DNA of 64,000 nt from Roseateles subflavus (GTDB lineage Bacteria; Pseudomonadota; Gammaproteobacteria; Burkholderiales; Burkholderiaceae_C). Positions 41,899 to 51,319 of the stretch are shown one piece after another. The stretch's first letter is position 1; each line of letters begins with the position of its first letter. A model generated the notes under the pieces. It saw only the letters and a list, made by a program, of their open reading frames with translations, was not told the DNA's origin and searched no databases. The position numbers and the translations under genes are program-made. The stretch lies in the NCBI RefSeq assembly GCF_030285365.1, contig NZ_JASVDS010000001.1, forward strand, positions 310,001-374,000. The letters run 5' to 3'.

Positions 41899-43206
41899 TC
41901 AGTCCCCCTCCCGCCAGCGAAAGCGCCAGACCGCCAGGGCCACCAGCGCCGCGGCGCTGCCCAGCAGGACCGCCACCGGCGGCCCCACGTCGGCGAGCGG
42001 CTGGCCGCGCCACAGCATGGCGTCCAGCCCGTCCACCGCCCAGCGCACGGGCACGAAGAGCGTGGCCTCCTGCATCCAGGCGGGGAAGACGAAGCTCGGC
42101 ACCCAGGCGCCGCCCAGCATCACCATCAGCAGGGTCGCCATGATGGCCAGGCCGCGCGTGGCCTCCGGGCTGCCGCCCACCGCGGCCAGGAAGAGGCCGA
42201 AGCCGGCGGTGAAGCAGGCGTAGCTCGCCAGCAGCAGGACGGCGCCGGGCACGCTGCCCTCGACACGGAAGCCGAACATCAGCATGCCGGCCAGCAGCAC
42301 GGTCGAGAAGATGAGGAAGGCGATGAGGGCGGTGCTCGCGAAGTAGCTGCCCAACACCGTGCCCTTGCTCAGCGGGGCCGCCCGCAGGCGCAGCCACAGC
42401 CCGCTGCGGCGCATCACCAGCAGGCCGACGCCCAGCTCCACCCCGAGCATCAGCACGAACTGCACGCCCATGCCGGCGAACGAGTGCGCGTAGCCGTTGT
42501 AGCCGGACTGCGACCCCGTCACGGCCTGCTCCTGCGCCTCGAAGGGCGCGCCCAGGGTCGGGGACGGCGCGGCGGTGGCGGTGGCAGCCGAGGCGGCGGT
42601 CTCCTGCGGCAGGGGCGTCTGCAGGGCCTGCACCGAGCGCATCAGCGACTCGAGCTGGCCGCGACGCTCGGACGGGAGGCCCGCCTGGCCCTGCAGCTGC
42701 GTCTGCAGCGCCTCGATGCGCCGGCTGCCCTGCGCGCCGGCGAAGCCCTTGAACAGGACCTGCTGCATCACGTGCTGGGTCAGCAGGCCGCGCACCAGGC
42801 CCAGGGCCATGCGGTCGGAGGGGTCGTAGTAGAGCGGCAGCACCGGCTTGCTGCCCACGAACAGCGCGTTGCCGGCCTGCTCCGCGAACTGCGGCGGCAG
42901 GACGACGGCCACGGGCAGCTTGCCCGCCCGCACACGCTGCAGCGCCTCCTCGCGCGAGAGGCGCTGCACCCGCAGCTGGGGGTCCGCGGCCAGGGCCTCG
43001 CCGAGGGCCACGGCGGCCGGGCTGCCGTCCTCGTCCACCCAGCCCACGTTCACGTGGACCGGCTCCTTGCTGCCGCCCGCGCCTCCGAACAGCGAACCGA
43101 AGAAGGTGGCGATGAGGATGGGCGCCAGCACGTGGAGCACCAGGGCCTTGCGATTGTTCAGGTAGAGGCGCAATTGAACTTGCACCAGGGCCAACCAGGC
43201 GGTCAT
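41899..43206 (-). CDS. ABC-2 type transporter permease
   Basis: 435 residues of the ABC-2/YhhJ-like permease type. An N-terminal membrane segment (VLHVLAPILIATFFGSLFGG), a large periplasmic domain (about 45-225) and five or so C-terminal membrane segments (MGVQFVLMLGVELGVGLLVMRR to AALVALAVWRF) are visible. The SFAGMGVQFVLM and ATRGLAIMATLLMVMLGGAWVPSFVFPAWMQ blocks are typical. It is a full-length partner for the ATPase gene 21 bases upstream. The exported substrate, often drugs or cell-envelope compounds, is unknown. Confidence 0.93.
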   Translation of the reverse strand: MTAWLALVQVQLRLYLNNRKALVLHVLAPILIATFFGSLFGGAGGSKEPVHVNVGWVDEDGSPAAVALGEALAADPQLRVQRLSREEALQRVRAGKLPVAVVLPPQFAEQAGNALFVGSKPVLPLYYDPSDRMALGLVRGLLTQHVMQQVLFKGFAGAQGSRRIEALQTQLQGQAGLPSERRGQLESLMRSVQALQTPLPQETAASAATATAAPSPTLGAPFEAQEQAVTGSQSGYNGYAHSFAGMGVQFVLMLGVELGVGLLVMRRSGLWLRLRAAPLSKGTVLGSYFASTALIAFLIFSTVLLAGMLMFGFRVEGSVPGAVLLLASYACFTAGFGLFLAAVGGSPEATRGLAIMATLLMVMLGGAWVPSFVFPAWMQEATLFVPVRWAVDGLDAMLWRGQPLADVGPPVAVLLGSAAALVALAVWRFRWREGD

Positions 43207-43227
43207 GACACGTCTCCGGTGAAGGGC

Positions 43228-44202
43228 TCAGTCGCGCAGGCGACGGCCGGTGAGATGCAGGAAGAGCTGCTCCAGGCTGGGGCGGCGCGTGGCGAGGAGC
43301 TCCAGCCCGTAGCCCCGTTCATGCAGCGCGATGACCAGCGCAGGGGCGACGGCCATCTGCGCCAGTCCCACGCGCCAGGCGCAGCGGCGCTCGTCCGTGG
43401 CCTCGAACTGCAGCACCCCGGGCCGGTCGCCCAGCTCCAGCAGGTCCTGCGGTGCCAGCGGACGGCTCAGCTGCACCGACAGCTCGGCCTTCAGCGGCAG
43501 CTGCTCGTGCAGCGCGGCGAGGGGGCCCTCGGCCATCACCCGCCCCTGGTCCAGGATGGTGAGGTGGTCGCACAGGCGCTCCGCCTCCTCCATGTAGTGC
43601 GTGGTGTAGAGCAGCGCCTTGCCGGCGTCCCGCAGCTGCTCCAGCGCCTCGAAGATGGCATTGCGGCTCTGCGGGTCCACGCCGGCCGTGGGTTCATCGA
43701 GGAAGACGACGGCCGGGTCATGCAGCAGCGCCACGGCAATGTGCAGCCGCCGCTTCATGCCGCCGCTGAAGGTGTCCACGCGCGAGTGGGCCTGCGGCGC
43801 CAGGCCGGCCAGGTCGAGCGCGGAGGCCACCGCATGGTCCAGCGCGCGACCGCGCAGGCCGTACAGCGCGCCGAAGCTGCGCAGGTTCTGCGCCGCGGTG
43901 AGCGTCTCGTGCAGAGCCAGCTCCTGCGGCACCAGGCCGATGCGCGCCTTGACGGCCTGGGCATCGCCGGCGAGCCGCTGGCCCAGCACCCGCACCTCGC
44001 CGGCATCGGGCGGCAGGAGGCCGGCGAGCATGGCGACGGTGGTGCTCTTGCCCGCACCGTTCGGGCCCAGGAGCCCGCGGATCTGCCCCGCGGGCAGGAT
44101 CAGGTCGATGCCCTGCACCACCTCGTGCGCGCCGTAGCGCTTGCGCAGGCCCGCCGCCTGCAAGACGGCACCGTGCGGTGCCGGGTCCTGCGATATGTCC
44201 AT
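43228..44202 (-). CDS. ABC transporter ATP-binding protein (ABC-2 exporter)
   Basis: 324 residues. The nucleotide-binding domain carries Walker A GPNGAGKST, the signature FSGGMKRRLHIAVAL, Walker B VVFLDEPTAGVD and the switch His in LLYTTHYMEEAERLCDHLTILDQG. A C-terminal domain of about 100 residues (RPLAPQDLLELGDRPGVLQFEATDE) resembles the DUF4162 regulatory tail of DrrA/NatA-type ATPases. It is first in the operon with the ABC-2 permease. Confidence 0.95.
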   Translation of the reverse strand: MDISQDPAPHGAVLQAAGLRKRYGAHEVVQGIDLILPAGQIRGLLGPNGAGKSTTVAMLAGLLPPDAGEVRVLGQRLAGDAQAVKARIGLVPQELALHETLTAAQNLRSFGALYGLRGRALDHAVASALDLAGLAPQAHSRVDTFSGGMKRRLHIAVALLHDPAVVFLDEPTAGVDPQSRNAIFEALEQLRDAGKALLYTTHYMEEAERLCDHLTILDQGRVMAEGPLAALHEQLPLKAELSVQLSRPLAPQDLLELGDRPGVLQFEATDERRCAWRVGLAQMAVAPALVIALHERGYGLELLATRRPSLEQLFLHLTGRRLRD

Positions 44203-44405
44203 TCCTCGCTCCTGCAGCCCGCTGACGGCCGCTGTGCCGGCAGTCTAGGAAATCCCGCGCCGGCGGCCCCCCGGGACTTGCCGGATCGACAGCAGCGGCG
44301 CCGAGTCGACAGCAGACCCGCCTCGTTGGTGCCGGGGCGGCCTCCCCCGGACACTTGCGCGCACAATGCAGCCGTCGCCACCGCCGCCGTGAACCCGCCC
44401 TGCCG

Positions 44406-46037
44406 ATGCCCTGCCCCGGACTGCCCGCCTCCCCCGCTCCCCGCCTGCGCGCCGGGATCCTGGGCCTCCTGGCCGCGCTCGGGTCCCTGCTGACCGCCGC
44501 GCCGGCGCACGCCGAGGCGCCCGGCAAGCCCATCGTCTACTGCAGCGAGGCCAGCCCCGAGGGCTTCGATCCCGGTCTGTGGGACAGCACCAGCACCAAC
44601 AACGCCGTGCGCCAGCTCTTCCAGGGCCTGCTCGGTTTCGAGCGCGGCGGCACGGCGCTGGTGCCGCGCCTCGCGGAACGCTGGACGGTGTCGCCGGATG
44701 CCCGCGTCTTCACCTTCGAGCTGCGCCGTGGGGTGAAGTTCCACCACCGCACCTGGTTCACGCCGAGCCGCGAGTTCAACGCGGACGATGTGCTCTTCAC
44801 CTTCGGCCGCTTCCTCGACCCGGCGCATCCCTTCAACCGGGCGCTGCCCGGCAACTTCATCTATCCCAACAACCTGGGCCTGGCGAAGCTCGTGCTGAAG
44901 CTGGAGAAGCTCGACGAGCACACGGTGCGCTTCACGCTGCGCGAGCCGAACGTGGTGTTCCTCAGCTGGTTCGCGATGCCCTTCGCCGGCCTCCATTCGG
45001 CGGAGTACGCGCAGCAGCTGCTGCAGCGCGGCGAGCCGCACCGGCTCAACAGCGCGCCGATCGGCACCGGCCCCTTCGCCTTCCGCCGTTACGACAAGGA
45101 CGACGTCCTGCGCCTGGAGGCGAATCCCGACTACTGGGCCGGCCCGGTGCGCACGCCCAAGCTCATCTTCGCCATGGCCCGCGAGCCCAATGTGCGTGTG
45201 CAGAAGCTGCTGGCCGGCGAGTGCCAGGTGAGCTCGCCGGCACGGGACATCGACGTGCCGGTGCTCGCCAAGCGCGCGGACATCCAGCTGCTGCAGGTCC
45301 AGGCCCTGAACATCAGCTACCTGAGCTTCAACCTGGCCCGCGCGCCGACGAATGTGCGTGCCGTGCGCGAGGCGCTGGACATCGCCATCGACCGCCCGGC
45401 GCTGTTCAAGGTGCTGTTCCCGCGGGGCGACGCCACGCCGGCGGTGAGCGCCTTCCCGCCGGCCATCCCGGGTTTCGACCGCAGCCTGCGCAACACGTAC
45501 GACCCCGCCCGCGCGCGCCGCCTGCTGGCCGAGGCGGGCTACCCGGACGGCTTCGCGCTGGACCTCTGGGCGCTGCCCATCGCCCGGCCGACCAACCCGA
45601 ACGGCCTGCTGCTGGCACAGATGATCCAGCAGGACTGGGCGCGCATCGGCGTGCGGGCGCACATCAAGACCTACGAGTGGGGCGAGTACCTCAAGCGTGC
45701 CAACAAGGGCGAGCACGACGTCTACATGAGCGGCTGGAGCGGCGAGAGCGGCGACGCCGACGAGTTCCTCACGCCCAATCTCAGCTGCGCGGCCAACCGC
45801 AGCGGCGTGAAGTTCTGCAATGCCGAGTTCGAGCGCCTGATCGACACCGCCCGCGCCACGCCCGATGCCGCCCGGCGCGCCGCCCTGTACGTCGAGGCGC
45901 AGCGCATCTTCCACCGCGAGCGGCCCTGGATCCCCTTCGCGCACTCCACGCTCTACCTGCCCGTGCGGGCGGACGTGAAGGGCTTCGTGATCAACCCCAA
46001 TGGCGGCGTCGAGTTCGAGAAGGTCTGGCGCGAATGA
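44406..46037 (+). CDS. Family-5 peptide-binding protein, DppA/OppA-like
   Basis: 543 residues with a signal peptide (cleavage near AHA-EA, about 37). The SBP_bac_5 fold is clear: IVYCSEASPEGFDPGLWDSTST, RLAERWTVSPDARVFTFELRRGVKFHHR, NADDVLFTFGRFLDP, SAPIGTGPFAFRRYDKDDVLRLEANPDYW and VREALDIAIDRPALFKVLF. It would capture peptides for a DppBC-type channel. The next gene, a VanX-like dipeptidase, overlaps its stop by 4 bases, so import and D,D- or L,D-dipeptide breakdown appear coupled. Confidence 0.95.
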   Translation: MPCPGLPASPAPRLRAGILGLLAALGSLLTAAPAHAEAPGKPIVYCSEASPEGFDPGLWDSTSTNNAVRQLFQGLLGFERGGTALVPRLAERWTVSPDARVFTFELRRGVKFHHRTWFTPSREFNADDVLFTFGRFLDPAHPFNRALPGNFIYPNNLGLAKLVLKLEKLDEHTVRFTLREPNVVFLSWFAMPFAGLHSAEYAQQLLQRGEPHRLNSAPIGTGPFAFRRYDKDDVLRLEANPDYWAGPVRTPKLIFAMAREPNVRVQKLLAGECQVSSPARDIDVPVLAKRADIQLLQVQALNISYLSFNLARAPTNVRAVREALDIAIDRPALFKVLFPRGDATPAVSAFPPAIPGFDRSLRNTYDPARARRLLAEAGYPDGFALDLWALPIARPTNPNGLLLAQMIQQDWARIGVRAHIKTYEWGEYLKRANKGEHDVYMSGWSGESGDADEFLTPNLSCAANRSGVKFCNAEFERLIDTARATPDAARRAALYVEAQRIFHRERPWIPFAHSTLYLPVRADVKGFVINPNGGVEFEKVWRE

Positions 46038-46684
46038 CCTTGCCGCTGAGTCTCCCGACGCCCATGCCGACACCCCTGCCCCTGATCGCCTGCGAGGACA
46101 TCGCCGCGCACCCCGACTTCCAGTCCCTGCGCGGCCTCCCCGAGATCGACCTCGACCTGCGCTACGCCACGCCGGACAACTTCGTGAGCCGCGATGTCTA
46201 CGGCCCGCTGGACTGCGCCTACCTGCGACGTGACGCGGCCGCCGGCCTGCAGCGCGCGGCGGCCTGGCTGCAGCGGCATCGCGCCGGCTGGCGGATCCGC
46301 GTCTTCGATGCCCTGCGGCCGCAGCGCGTGCAGGAGGCGCTCTACGCCGAGCTCGAGGGCACGCCGCTGGCGCTGTACCTGGCGCATCCCGAGGCCGGCT
46401 CGCTGCATTCCTTCGGCGTGGCCGTGGACGCAGGGCTGCTGGACGCCGACGGGCGCGAGCTGGACATGGGCTCGGGCTTCGACGAGATGTGCCTGCTGTC
46501 CCACCCCGACCACGAGGCCGAGCATCTGGCGCAGGGCCTGCTCACCGCGCAGCAGCTGAGCCACCGCGGCTGGCTGCGCGCGGCGATGCGCGCCGGCGGC
46601 TTCCACACCATCACGACGGAGTGGTGGCATTTCGAGTTCGGCGATCGCGAGCAGGCCCGCGCGACGCTGCCCCGCGTCCTGTGA
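46034..46684 (+). CDS. VanX/DdpX-like D-alanyl-D-alanine dipeptidase
   Basis: 216 residues of peptidase family M15D. The zinc ligands follow SxHxxGxAxD (SLHSFGVAVD, with His125 and Asp132) and the catalytic Glu196 and zinc His199 of TTEWWHFEF. The N-terminal part EIDLDLRYATPDNFVSRDVYG is typical. It hydrolyses D-Ala-D-Ala, a product of cell-wall turnover; here it is linked to peptide uptake rather than vancomycin resistance. The ATG overlaps the binding-protein stop (ATGA), so the genes are coupled. Confidence 0.94.
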   Translation: MTLPLSLPTPMPTPLPLIACEDIAAHPDFQSLRGLPEIDLDLRYATPDNFVSRDVYGPLDCAYLRRDAAAGLQRAAAWLQRHRAGWRIRVFDALRPQRVQEALYAELEGTPLALYLAHPEAGSLHSFGVAVDAGLLDADGRELDMGSGFDEMCLLSHPDHEAEHLAQGLLTAQQLSHRGWLRAAMRAGGFHTITTEWWHFEFGDREQARATLPRVL

Positions 46685-46703
46685 CGCCCCCAAGGAGCCC
46701 CGC

Positions 46704-47741
46704 ATGGACCGACGTCATTTCCTGCAGACCGCGCCGCTGGGCGCCCTCGCGGCCACGGGCGGCGGCGCGGCCGCGGCCGGGCGAGCACCACTGCTGCGCC
46801 CGCGGCGCCTGCAGCCGGGCGACACGATCGGCCTCATCAGCCCGGCCAACGCCAGCTTCGAACGCGAGCCCGTGGCCCTCGCCACCGAGGCGCTGCAGGC
46901 CCTGGGCCTCCAGGTGCGGCTCGGGCCCCATGCCCTCTCGCGGCGCGGGCAGTTCGGCGGCACGGACGCCGAGCGGGCCGAGGACATCCACCGCTTCTTC
47001 GCCGACGACCGCATCGCCGGCCTGCTGGCGCTCACGGGCGGCTCCGGCTGCGCGCGCATCGTCGATCGCCTGGACTACGGGCTGATCCGGGCGCACCCCA
47101 AGTTCTTCGGCGGCTTCTCCGACGTCACCTGCCTCATCAACGCCATCCACCGGCAGACGGGGCTCGTCACCTTCCATGCGCCCTTCGCGGGCTCGACCTG
47201 GACGGACTTCACCACCCGCCACTTCCGCGCCCTCGTGATGGCGGGCGAGGCGCCCCTGCTGCAGAACCCGCGCGGCGAGCAGGGCGGCGACCTCGTTCAG
47301 GCCCATGACCGCGCCTGGACCGTGCGCGGCGGCCGCGCGCGAGGGCGGCTGATCGGCGGCAACCTGGCCGTGCTCAGCGCCATGGCGGGCTCCGACTACT
47401 GGCCGGATTTCCAGGGGGCGATCCTCTTCCTGGAGGACATCAACGAGTACATCTACCGCGTCGACCGCATGCTCGCCACGCTGCGCCTGGCGGGGGCCCT
47501 GCGTCAGCTGGCGGGGGTGGTGCTGGGCCAGTTCACCCAGTGCACGCCGGGTGACGGCAACTACGGCACGCTGACGCTGGACGAGGTCTTCGAGGACTAC
47601 TTCGGCGGGCTGGGCGTGCCGGTCTACCGCGGCGCGATGATCGGCCACATCCCGCGCAAGTTCACGCTGCCGCTCGGCGCCGAGGCCGAGATCGACGCCG
47701 ACGCCTGCACGCTGCGCCTGCTGGAGCCCGCCGTTCGCTGA
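46704..47741 (+). CDS. ldcA: LD-carboxypeptidase (family S66), exported
   Basis: 345 residues. The N-terminus MDRRHFLQTAPLGALAATGG is a twin-arginine-like signal, unusual for cytosolic LdcA. The S66 core has the serine nucleophile Ser139 in FGGFSDVTCLINAI, RRGQFGGTDAERAEDIHRFFAD, RLIGGNLAVLSAM, AILFLEDINEYIYRVDRML (Glu) and IGHIPRKFTLPLGA (His). It removes the terminal D-Ala from murein tetrapeptides. It is third in the run after the binding protein and dipeptidase genes. Confidence 0.93.
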   Translation: MDRRHFLQTAPLGALAATGGGAAAAGRAPLLRPRRLQPGDTIGLISPANASFEREPVALATEALQALGLQVRLGPHALSRRGQFGGTDAERAEDIHRFFADDRIAGLLALTGGSGCARIVDRLDYGLIRAHPKFFGGFSDVTCLINAIHRQTGLVTFHAPFAGSTWTDFTTRHFRALVMAGEAPLLQNPRGEQGGDLVQAHDRAWTVRGGRARGRLIGGNLAVLSAMAGSDYWPDFQGAILFLEDINEYIYRVDRMLATLRLAGALRQLAGVVLGQFTQCTPGDGNYGTLTLDEVFEDYFGGLGVPVYRGAMIGHIPRKFTLPLGAEAEIDADACTLRLLEPAVR

Positions 47742-47753
47742 GCCCCCGCCCGC

Positions 47754-48602
47754 TCAGCGGCAGGGCGCGACCGGCAGGCCGTAGGGCAGCAGGAGGTCCG
47801 CCGTGGCCCCGCTGCGGCACAGCTGGGCCAGCACGCGGTCGAAGGCCTGGTGCTCCGCCGGCTTCAGGCGCTGCCGGCTCAGGCCGAAGTGGTAGCTCAG
47901 CTGGCGCACGACGCCGGCCGACTGCAGCGGCGCCAGGGTCTCGTTCTGCAGCAGCGTGAGCGCCGTGCTCTCGTTGACGAGCGCCAGCCCGTCCGGGCCA
48001 TAGGCGCCCTGGCCCAGGCGGCGCAGCACGGTGAGGTTGTCGGGCTCGACCCGGACGTCGACGTCCAGCCCCTGCGTCAGCTCCTGCAGCAGCTGGGCGG
48101 TGCCGGACGGCCCGTAGGCGGCCACGGTATGACCGACCAGGCTGCGCGGCCCCTTGTAGACGAAGGCCTGCCCGCTGCGCGCGAAGAGGGCATAACGCGC
48201 CATCAGCACGGGGCGCGTGACGTGGAAGAAGCGGCGCCGCTCGGCGATGTCGGCCACCGTGAAGAGGCCGTCCGCCTCGCCCTGCTCGGCGCGGGCCAGC
48301 GCCTGGCGCCAGGGCAGGAAGCGCACCTCGCAGCGCCACTTCAGCTCCGCGCACACCGCCTGCAGCACGGCCACCATGGGGCCGGCGGGCTCGCCCTGCT
48401 CGCGGTAGGTGTAGGGCGGGCGGTCCTGGGTGTAGAACATGCGGATGGGCGTGGCGGCGCCCGCCCCGGCGCAGGCTCCGACGAGCAGTACGGCCAGGAG
48501 CGGGAGCGCCAAGAAGCGCGCGGCAACGCCCGGCACCCCGTCCGCCACCGCCCGGCCGCCACGGCCTCCGCGCTGCGCCTGCCTCCCGCTGATCGCCACC
48601 AT
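47754..48602 (-). CDS. PBPb-type periplasmic binding protein, paralog A
   Basis: 282 residues. A long basic N-terminus precedes a hydrophobic signal segment (FLALPLLAVLLVGACAG), so a lipoprotein is possible. The family-3 fold shows RMFYTQDRPPYTYREQGEPAGPMVAVLQAVCAELKWRCEVRFLPWRQALARAE, then YGPSGTAQLL and PDNLTVLRRLGQGAYGPDGLALVNEST. It is closely related to the gene at 48741. No permease or ATPase accompanies it. The Met used at 48602 could be an in-frame overextension. Confidence 0.82.
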   Translation of the reverse strand: MVAISGRQAQRGGRGGRAVADGVPGVAARFLALPLLAVLLVGACAGAGAATPIRMFYTQDRPPYTYREQGEPAGPMVAVLQAVCAELKWRCEVRFLPWRQALARAEQGEADGLFTVADIAERRRFFHVTRPVLMARYALFARSGQAFVYKGPRSLVGHTVAAYGPSGTAQLLQELTQGLDVDVRVEPDNLTVLRRLGQGAYGPDGLALVNESTALTLLQNETLAPLQSAGVVRQLSYHFGLSRQRLKPAEHQAFDRVLAQLCRSGATADLLLPYGLPVAPCR

Positions 48603-48740
48603 CCGGTCACCCTGCCTCGCCTGCCAAGGGCGCCGAGCATAGCGGGCCGGCCACGACACGCGGCTGACACCGCAGCGAAGCACTCGGATGTGCAGCCGAT
48701 GTGAGACAGCGCCGGCCGGGCCGGCGGCTCGCTGGCCCCG

Positions 48741-49550
48741 TCAGCGCGGCTGCAGCGCGCAGGCCGACGCCGGCACCATGTAGGGACGCAGCAGGGCGGC
48801 GGTGCGCCCCTGCCGGCACTGGCGCTGCAGCGCGTCGTCGAACTGCTCGAAGTCCGCCGGCGTCCAGCGGGCGCGCACCAGGCCGTAGCCATAGGTGAAC
48901 TCGCGGACGGCCCCCGCCATCTGCAGGCCCTGGAGGCGCTCCTGCTTGAGCAGCCACAGCGCCACACTCTCGTTGATGAAGGCCAGGCCCTGCTCGCCGT
49001 AGCGGCCGTGGCCCAGCTTGCGCAGCACGGTGCTGTTGTCCGGCTCGGTGTGGATGACGAGGCCGGGCAGCTCGCGGGCCAGCTCCGCCAGGGCCGAGGA
49101 GGTGCCCGAGGGCCCGTAGACACCGATCTCGCGACCCTTCAGGCTGGCCGGCCCCTGGTAGACGTAGCTCTGGCCGCTGCGCGAGAACAGGGCGTAGCGA
49201 GCGTCGATGACCGGGCTGCTGAAGAGGAACAGCGGCTCGCGCTCCGCCGTCTGCAGCAGCGGGAAGATGCCGTCGACGCGACCGGCCTCGGCGTCGGCAT
49301 AGGCCCGTCGCCAGGGCAGCAGCTGGATGTCGCAGCGCCAGCGGAGCTGCTCGCAGACGGCGCGCAGCACATCCACCAGCGGGCCCGTCGCCCGGCCCTG
49401 GCGCTCGACGACGTAGGGCGGCAGCGCCTCGGTGACGAAGCGGCGCAGCGCCGGGCCGGCCGGCAGCGGCTCGGCGCTCGACACGGCCGGGGCCAGGCCC
49501 ATCACGGCGGACACGATCCAGGCGGCGGCAAGGCAGGTGGGGAATCGCAT
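48741..49550 (-). CDS. PBPb-type periplasmic binding protein, paralog B
   Basis: 269 residues with a Sec signal peptide (near SSA-EP, about 26). It shares with the neighbouring paralog the blocks LRAVCEQLRWRCDIQLLPWRRAYADAEAGRVDGIFPL, SYVYQGPASLKGREIGVYGPSGT and EPDNSTVLRKLGHGRYGEQGLAFINESVALWLL. Both end with a conserved Cys close to the C-terminus. The ligand is unknown. The two genes probably arose by tandem duplication. Confidence 0.85.
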   Translation of the reverse strand: MRFPTCLAAAWIVSAVMGLAPAVSSAEPLPAGPALRRFVTEALPPYVVERQGRATGPLVDVLRAVCEQLRWRCDIQLLPWRRAYADAEAGRVDGIFPLLQTAEREPLFLFSSPVIDARYALFSRSGQSYVYQGPASLKGREIGVYGPSGTSSALAELARELPGLVIHTEPDNSTVLRKLGHGRYGEQGLAFINESVALWLLKQERLQGLQMAGAVREFTYGYGLVRARWTPADFEQFDDALQRQCRQGRTAALLRPYMVPASACALQPR

Positions 49551-49692
49551 GCGGCAAGCATATCGGAGCCCGGGATGTGGGCGCCCGGCGTTGTCGCCGG
49601 GTGCTGCCGCAGGTCAAGACGCCGCCCCCGAGGTCCTCGGCACGGGGCCCGGCACTCCCGCCAGCGGCCGCCGGACGGGGCGCCTGCGGGAG

Positions 49693-51276
49693 TCAGCGCC
49701 GGCTGGCCAGCCAGTTCACGAGCTGGTCCAGCACCGGGCGGCCGGCCCAGCCGGCGGCCTCGTCGTTGAGCATCACGGCCAGCACCCAGGTCCGGCCGCG
49801 GCCGTCCTGGACGACGCCGGCCAGCGAGACGACGTCCCGCAGCGTACCGGTCTTGAGCCGTGCCCGCCCCTGGGCCGGCGCGCCCACGAAACGCCGACGC
49901 AAGGTGCCGTCGACGCCCGCGACCGGCAGGCCGGACAGCCATTCCGGCGCGCGGGGGCTGCGCACCATGTGGCGGATGAGCCGGGCCAGCGCATCGGCAC
50001 TGATGCGCTCGGTGCGTGACAGTCCGGCGCCGTTGTCCAGGACGAGGCCGGCGCTGTCCAGGCCGTTCTGCGCGAGCCAGGCCTGCGTCGCGAGGGCGGC
50101 GCGGTCCTGCGTGCTGGCGGCGTTGGCGCCGTCCGAGGCCGCTGCGCCGAGGCGCTGGTAGAGCAGGCGCAGCTGCAGGTTGTCGGAGCGCTTGAGTGCG
50201 CCGCGCAGGCTCTCGGCCAGCGGCCGCCCGCCGTGGGCCTGCAGCACGCGGGCCGCCGCCGGCGTCACGCCGTCCCGGATCTCCCCGCGCAGCTCGCCGC
50301 CCAGCGATTGCCAGAGCTGGCGCAGCGTGAAAGCCAGTACCCACTGACGATCCAGTGCCTGCAGCCACGGCTTCTGCTCGCAGCTCACCGGGAAGCGCCC
50401 CTCGAGGATCAGGCGGGGCGGCAGCGCCGGCGCGCCGGCGGGCGGGGGCAGGAAGCGGAAGGTCAGCGGCAGCACGTCCCAGTGACGGCAGGGGGCCTCG
50501 GCCAGCGCGACGGCGCGGGTGTCCACCTCCACCTGCGGCCAGTCCGGCAGGCGGGCCTGCAACGCCCCGGTGCCCGCGCTGCGCAACTCCAGCTGCTGCA
50601 CGCCGCCGTCCAGCAGCAGGGCGTCGGGCACGACGTTGTAGGCGAAGTTCGGGGTCTCATCGAACGGCGGGGTCACGAGGTCCGGCCGCGCGGGCGAGAA
50701 CAGCGAGCGGTCCAGCACCACGCCCTGGGCCAGGGTCTGAACGCCCGACAAGCGCAGCTGACGCAGCAGGGACCACAGCGCGGCGGTGTCGAAGTCGCCA
50801 TCGCCGGCGCCTCGCAGGTACAGCGGGCCGTCCAGCACGCCTTGCAGGAGCGGCGCATCGGCCAGCAGCTCGGTGCGCGGTCGCAGCTCCGTGCCCAGGC
50901 GGTCCAGCGCGACGGCGGCCGTGAGCAGCTTGATGACCGAACCCGGCACCATGGGCCGCTCGGCCTGCCAGACGAGGCCGGACGCGGGATCGTCCAGGGG
51001 AAAGGCGCGCACCGCCAGGGATTCGGCCGGGATGCCCACCTCCGCGAGCGCCTGGCGCACGGGCGCCGGCAGCGTCGTCTCGGGCGCCTGCGGGCGGCGG
51101 GTCTCGGCGGGGTCGAGCACCAGCGCGGGCGGCGTGCGGGCGGGGGCGGTCCGGGTGGGCCGGGTCTTTTCGGCCCCGGCCGGCGTGCCGGTGGCGAGCA
51201 GGGCCGTGGTGCTCAGGACCAGGGCCAGCGCAAGGCCGCGGCCGGAAGAGGCGGGAGGCAGGGAGGAGCGGCGCAT
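49693..51276 (-). CDS. dacB: D-Ala-D-Ala carboxypeptidase/endopeptidase, PBP4 (DacB)
   Basis: About 527 residues with a signal peptide (ALALVLSTTALLATGTPAGA). The three penicillin-binding motifs are present: SVIK (Ser in PGSVIKLLT), SDN (LKRSDNLQLR) and KTG (RLKTGTLRDVVS). The large insertion between the first two motifs is typical of PBP4. It is a periplasmic class C enzyme that trims stem peptides and cuts crosslinks. A GTG at 51285 would add 3 residues. It lies in the same 16-kb stretch as the amidase, VanX and LdcA genes. Confidence 0.95.
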   Translation of the reverse strand: MRRSSLPPASSGRGLALALVLSTTALLATGTPAGAEKTRPTRTAPARTPPALVLDPAETRRPQAPETTLPAPVRQALAEVGIPAESLAVRAFPLDDPASGLVWQAERPMVPGSVIKLLTAAVALDRLGTELRPRTELLADAPLLQGVLDGPLYLRGAGDGDFDTAALWSLLRQLRLSGVQTLAQGVVLDRSLFSPARPDLVTPPFDETPNFAYNVVPDALLLDGGVQQLELRSAGTGALQARLPDWPQVEVDTRAVALAEAPCRHWDVLPLTFRFLPPPAGAPALPPRLILEGRFPVSCEQKPWLQALDRQWVLAFTLRQLWQSLGGELRGEIRDGVTPAAARVLQAHGGRPLAESLRGALKRSDNLQLRLLYQRLGAAASDGANAASTQDRAALATQAWLAQNGLDSAGLVLDNGAGLSRTERISADALARLIRHMVRSPRAPEWLSGLPVAGVDGTLRRRFVGAPAQGRARLKTGTLRDVVSLAGVVQDGRGRTWVLAVMLNDEAAGWAGRPVLDQLVNWLASRR

Positions 51277-51319
51277 GGGCCGCACTGTATCGCCTGCCGA
51301 CGGGAGCGCCGGGCGGGCT

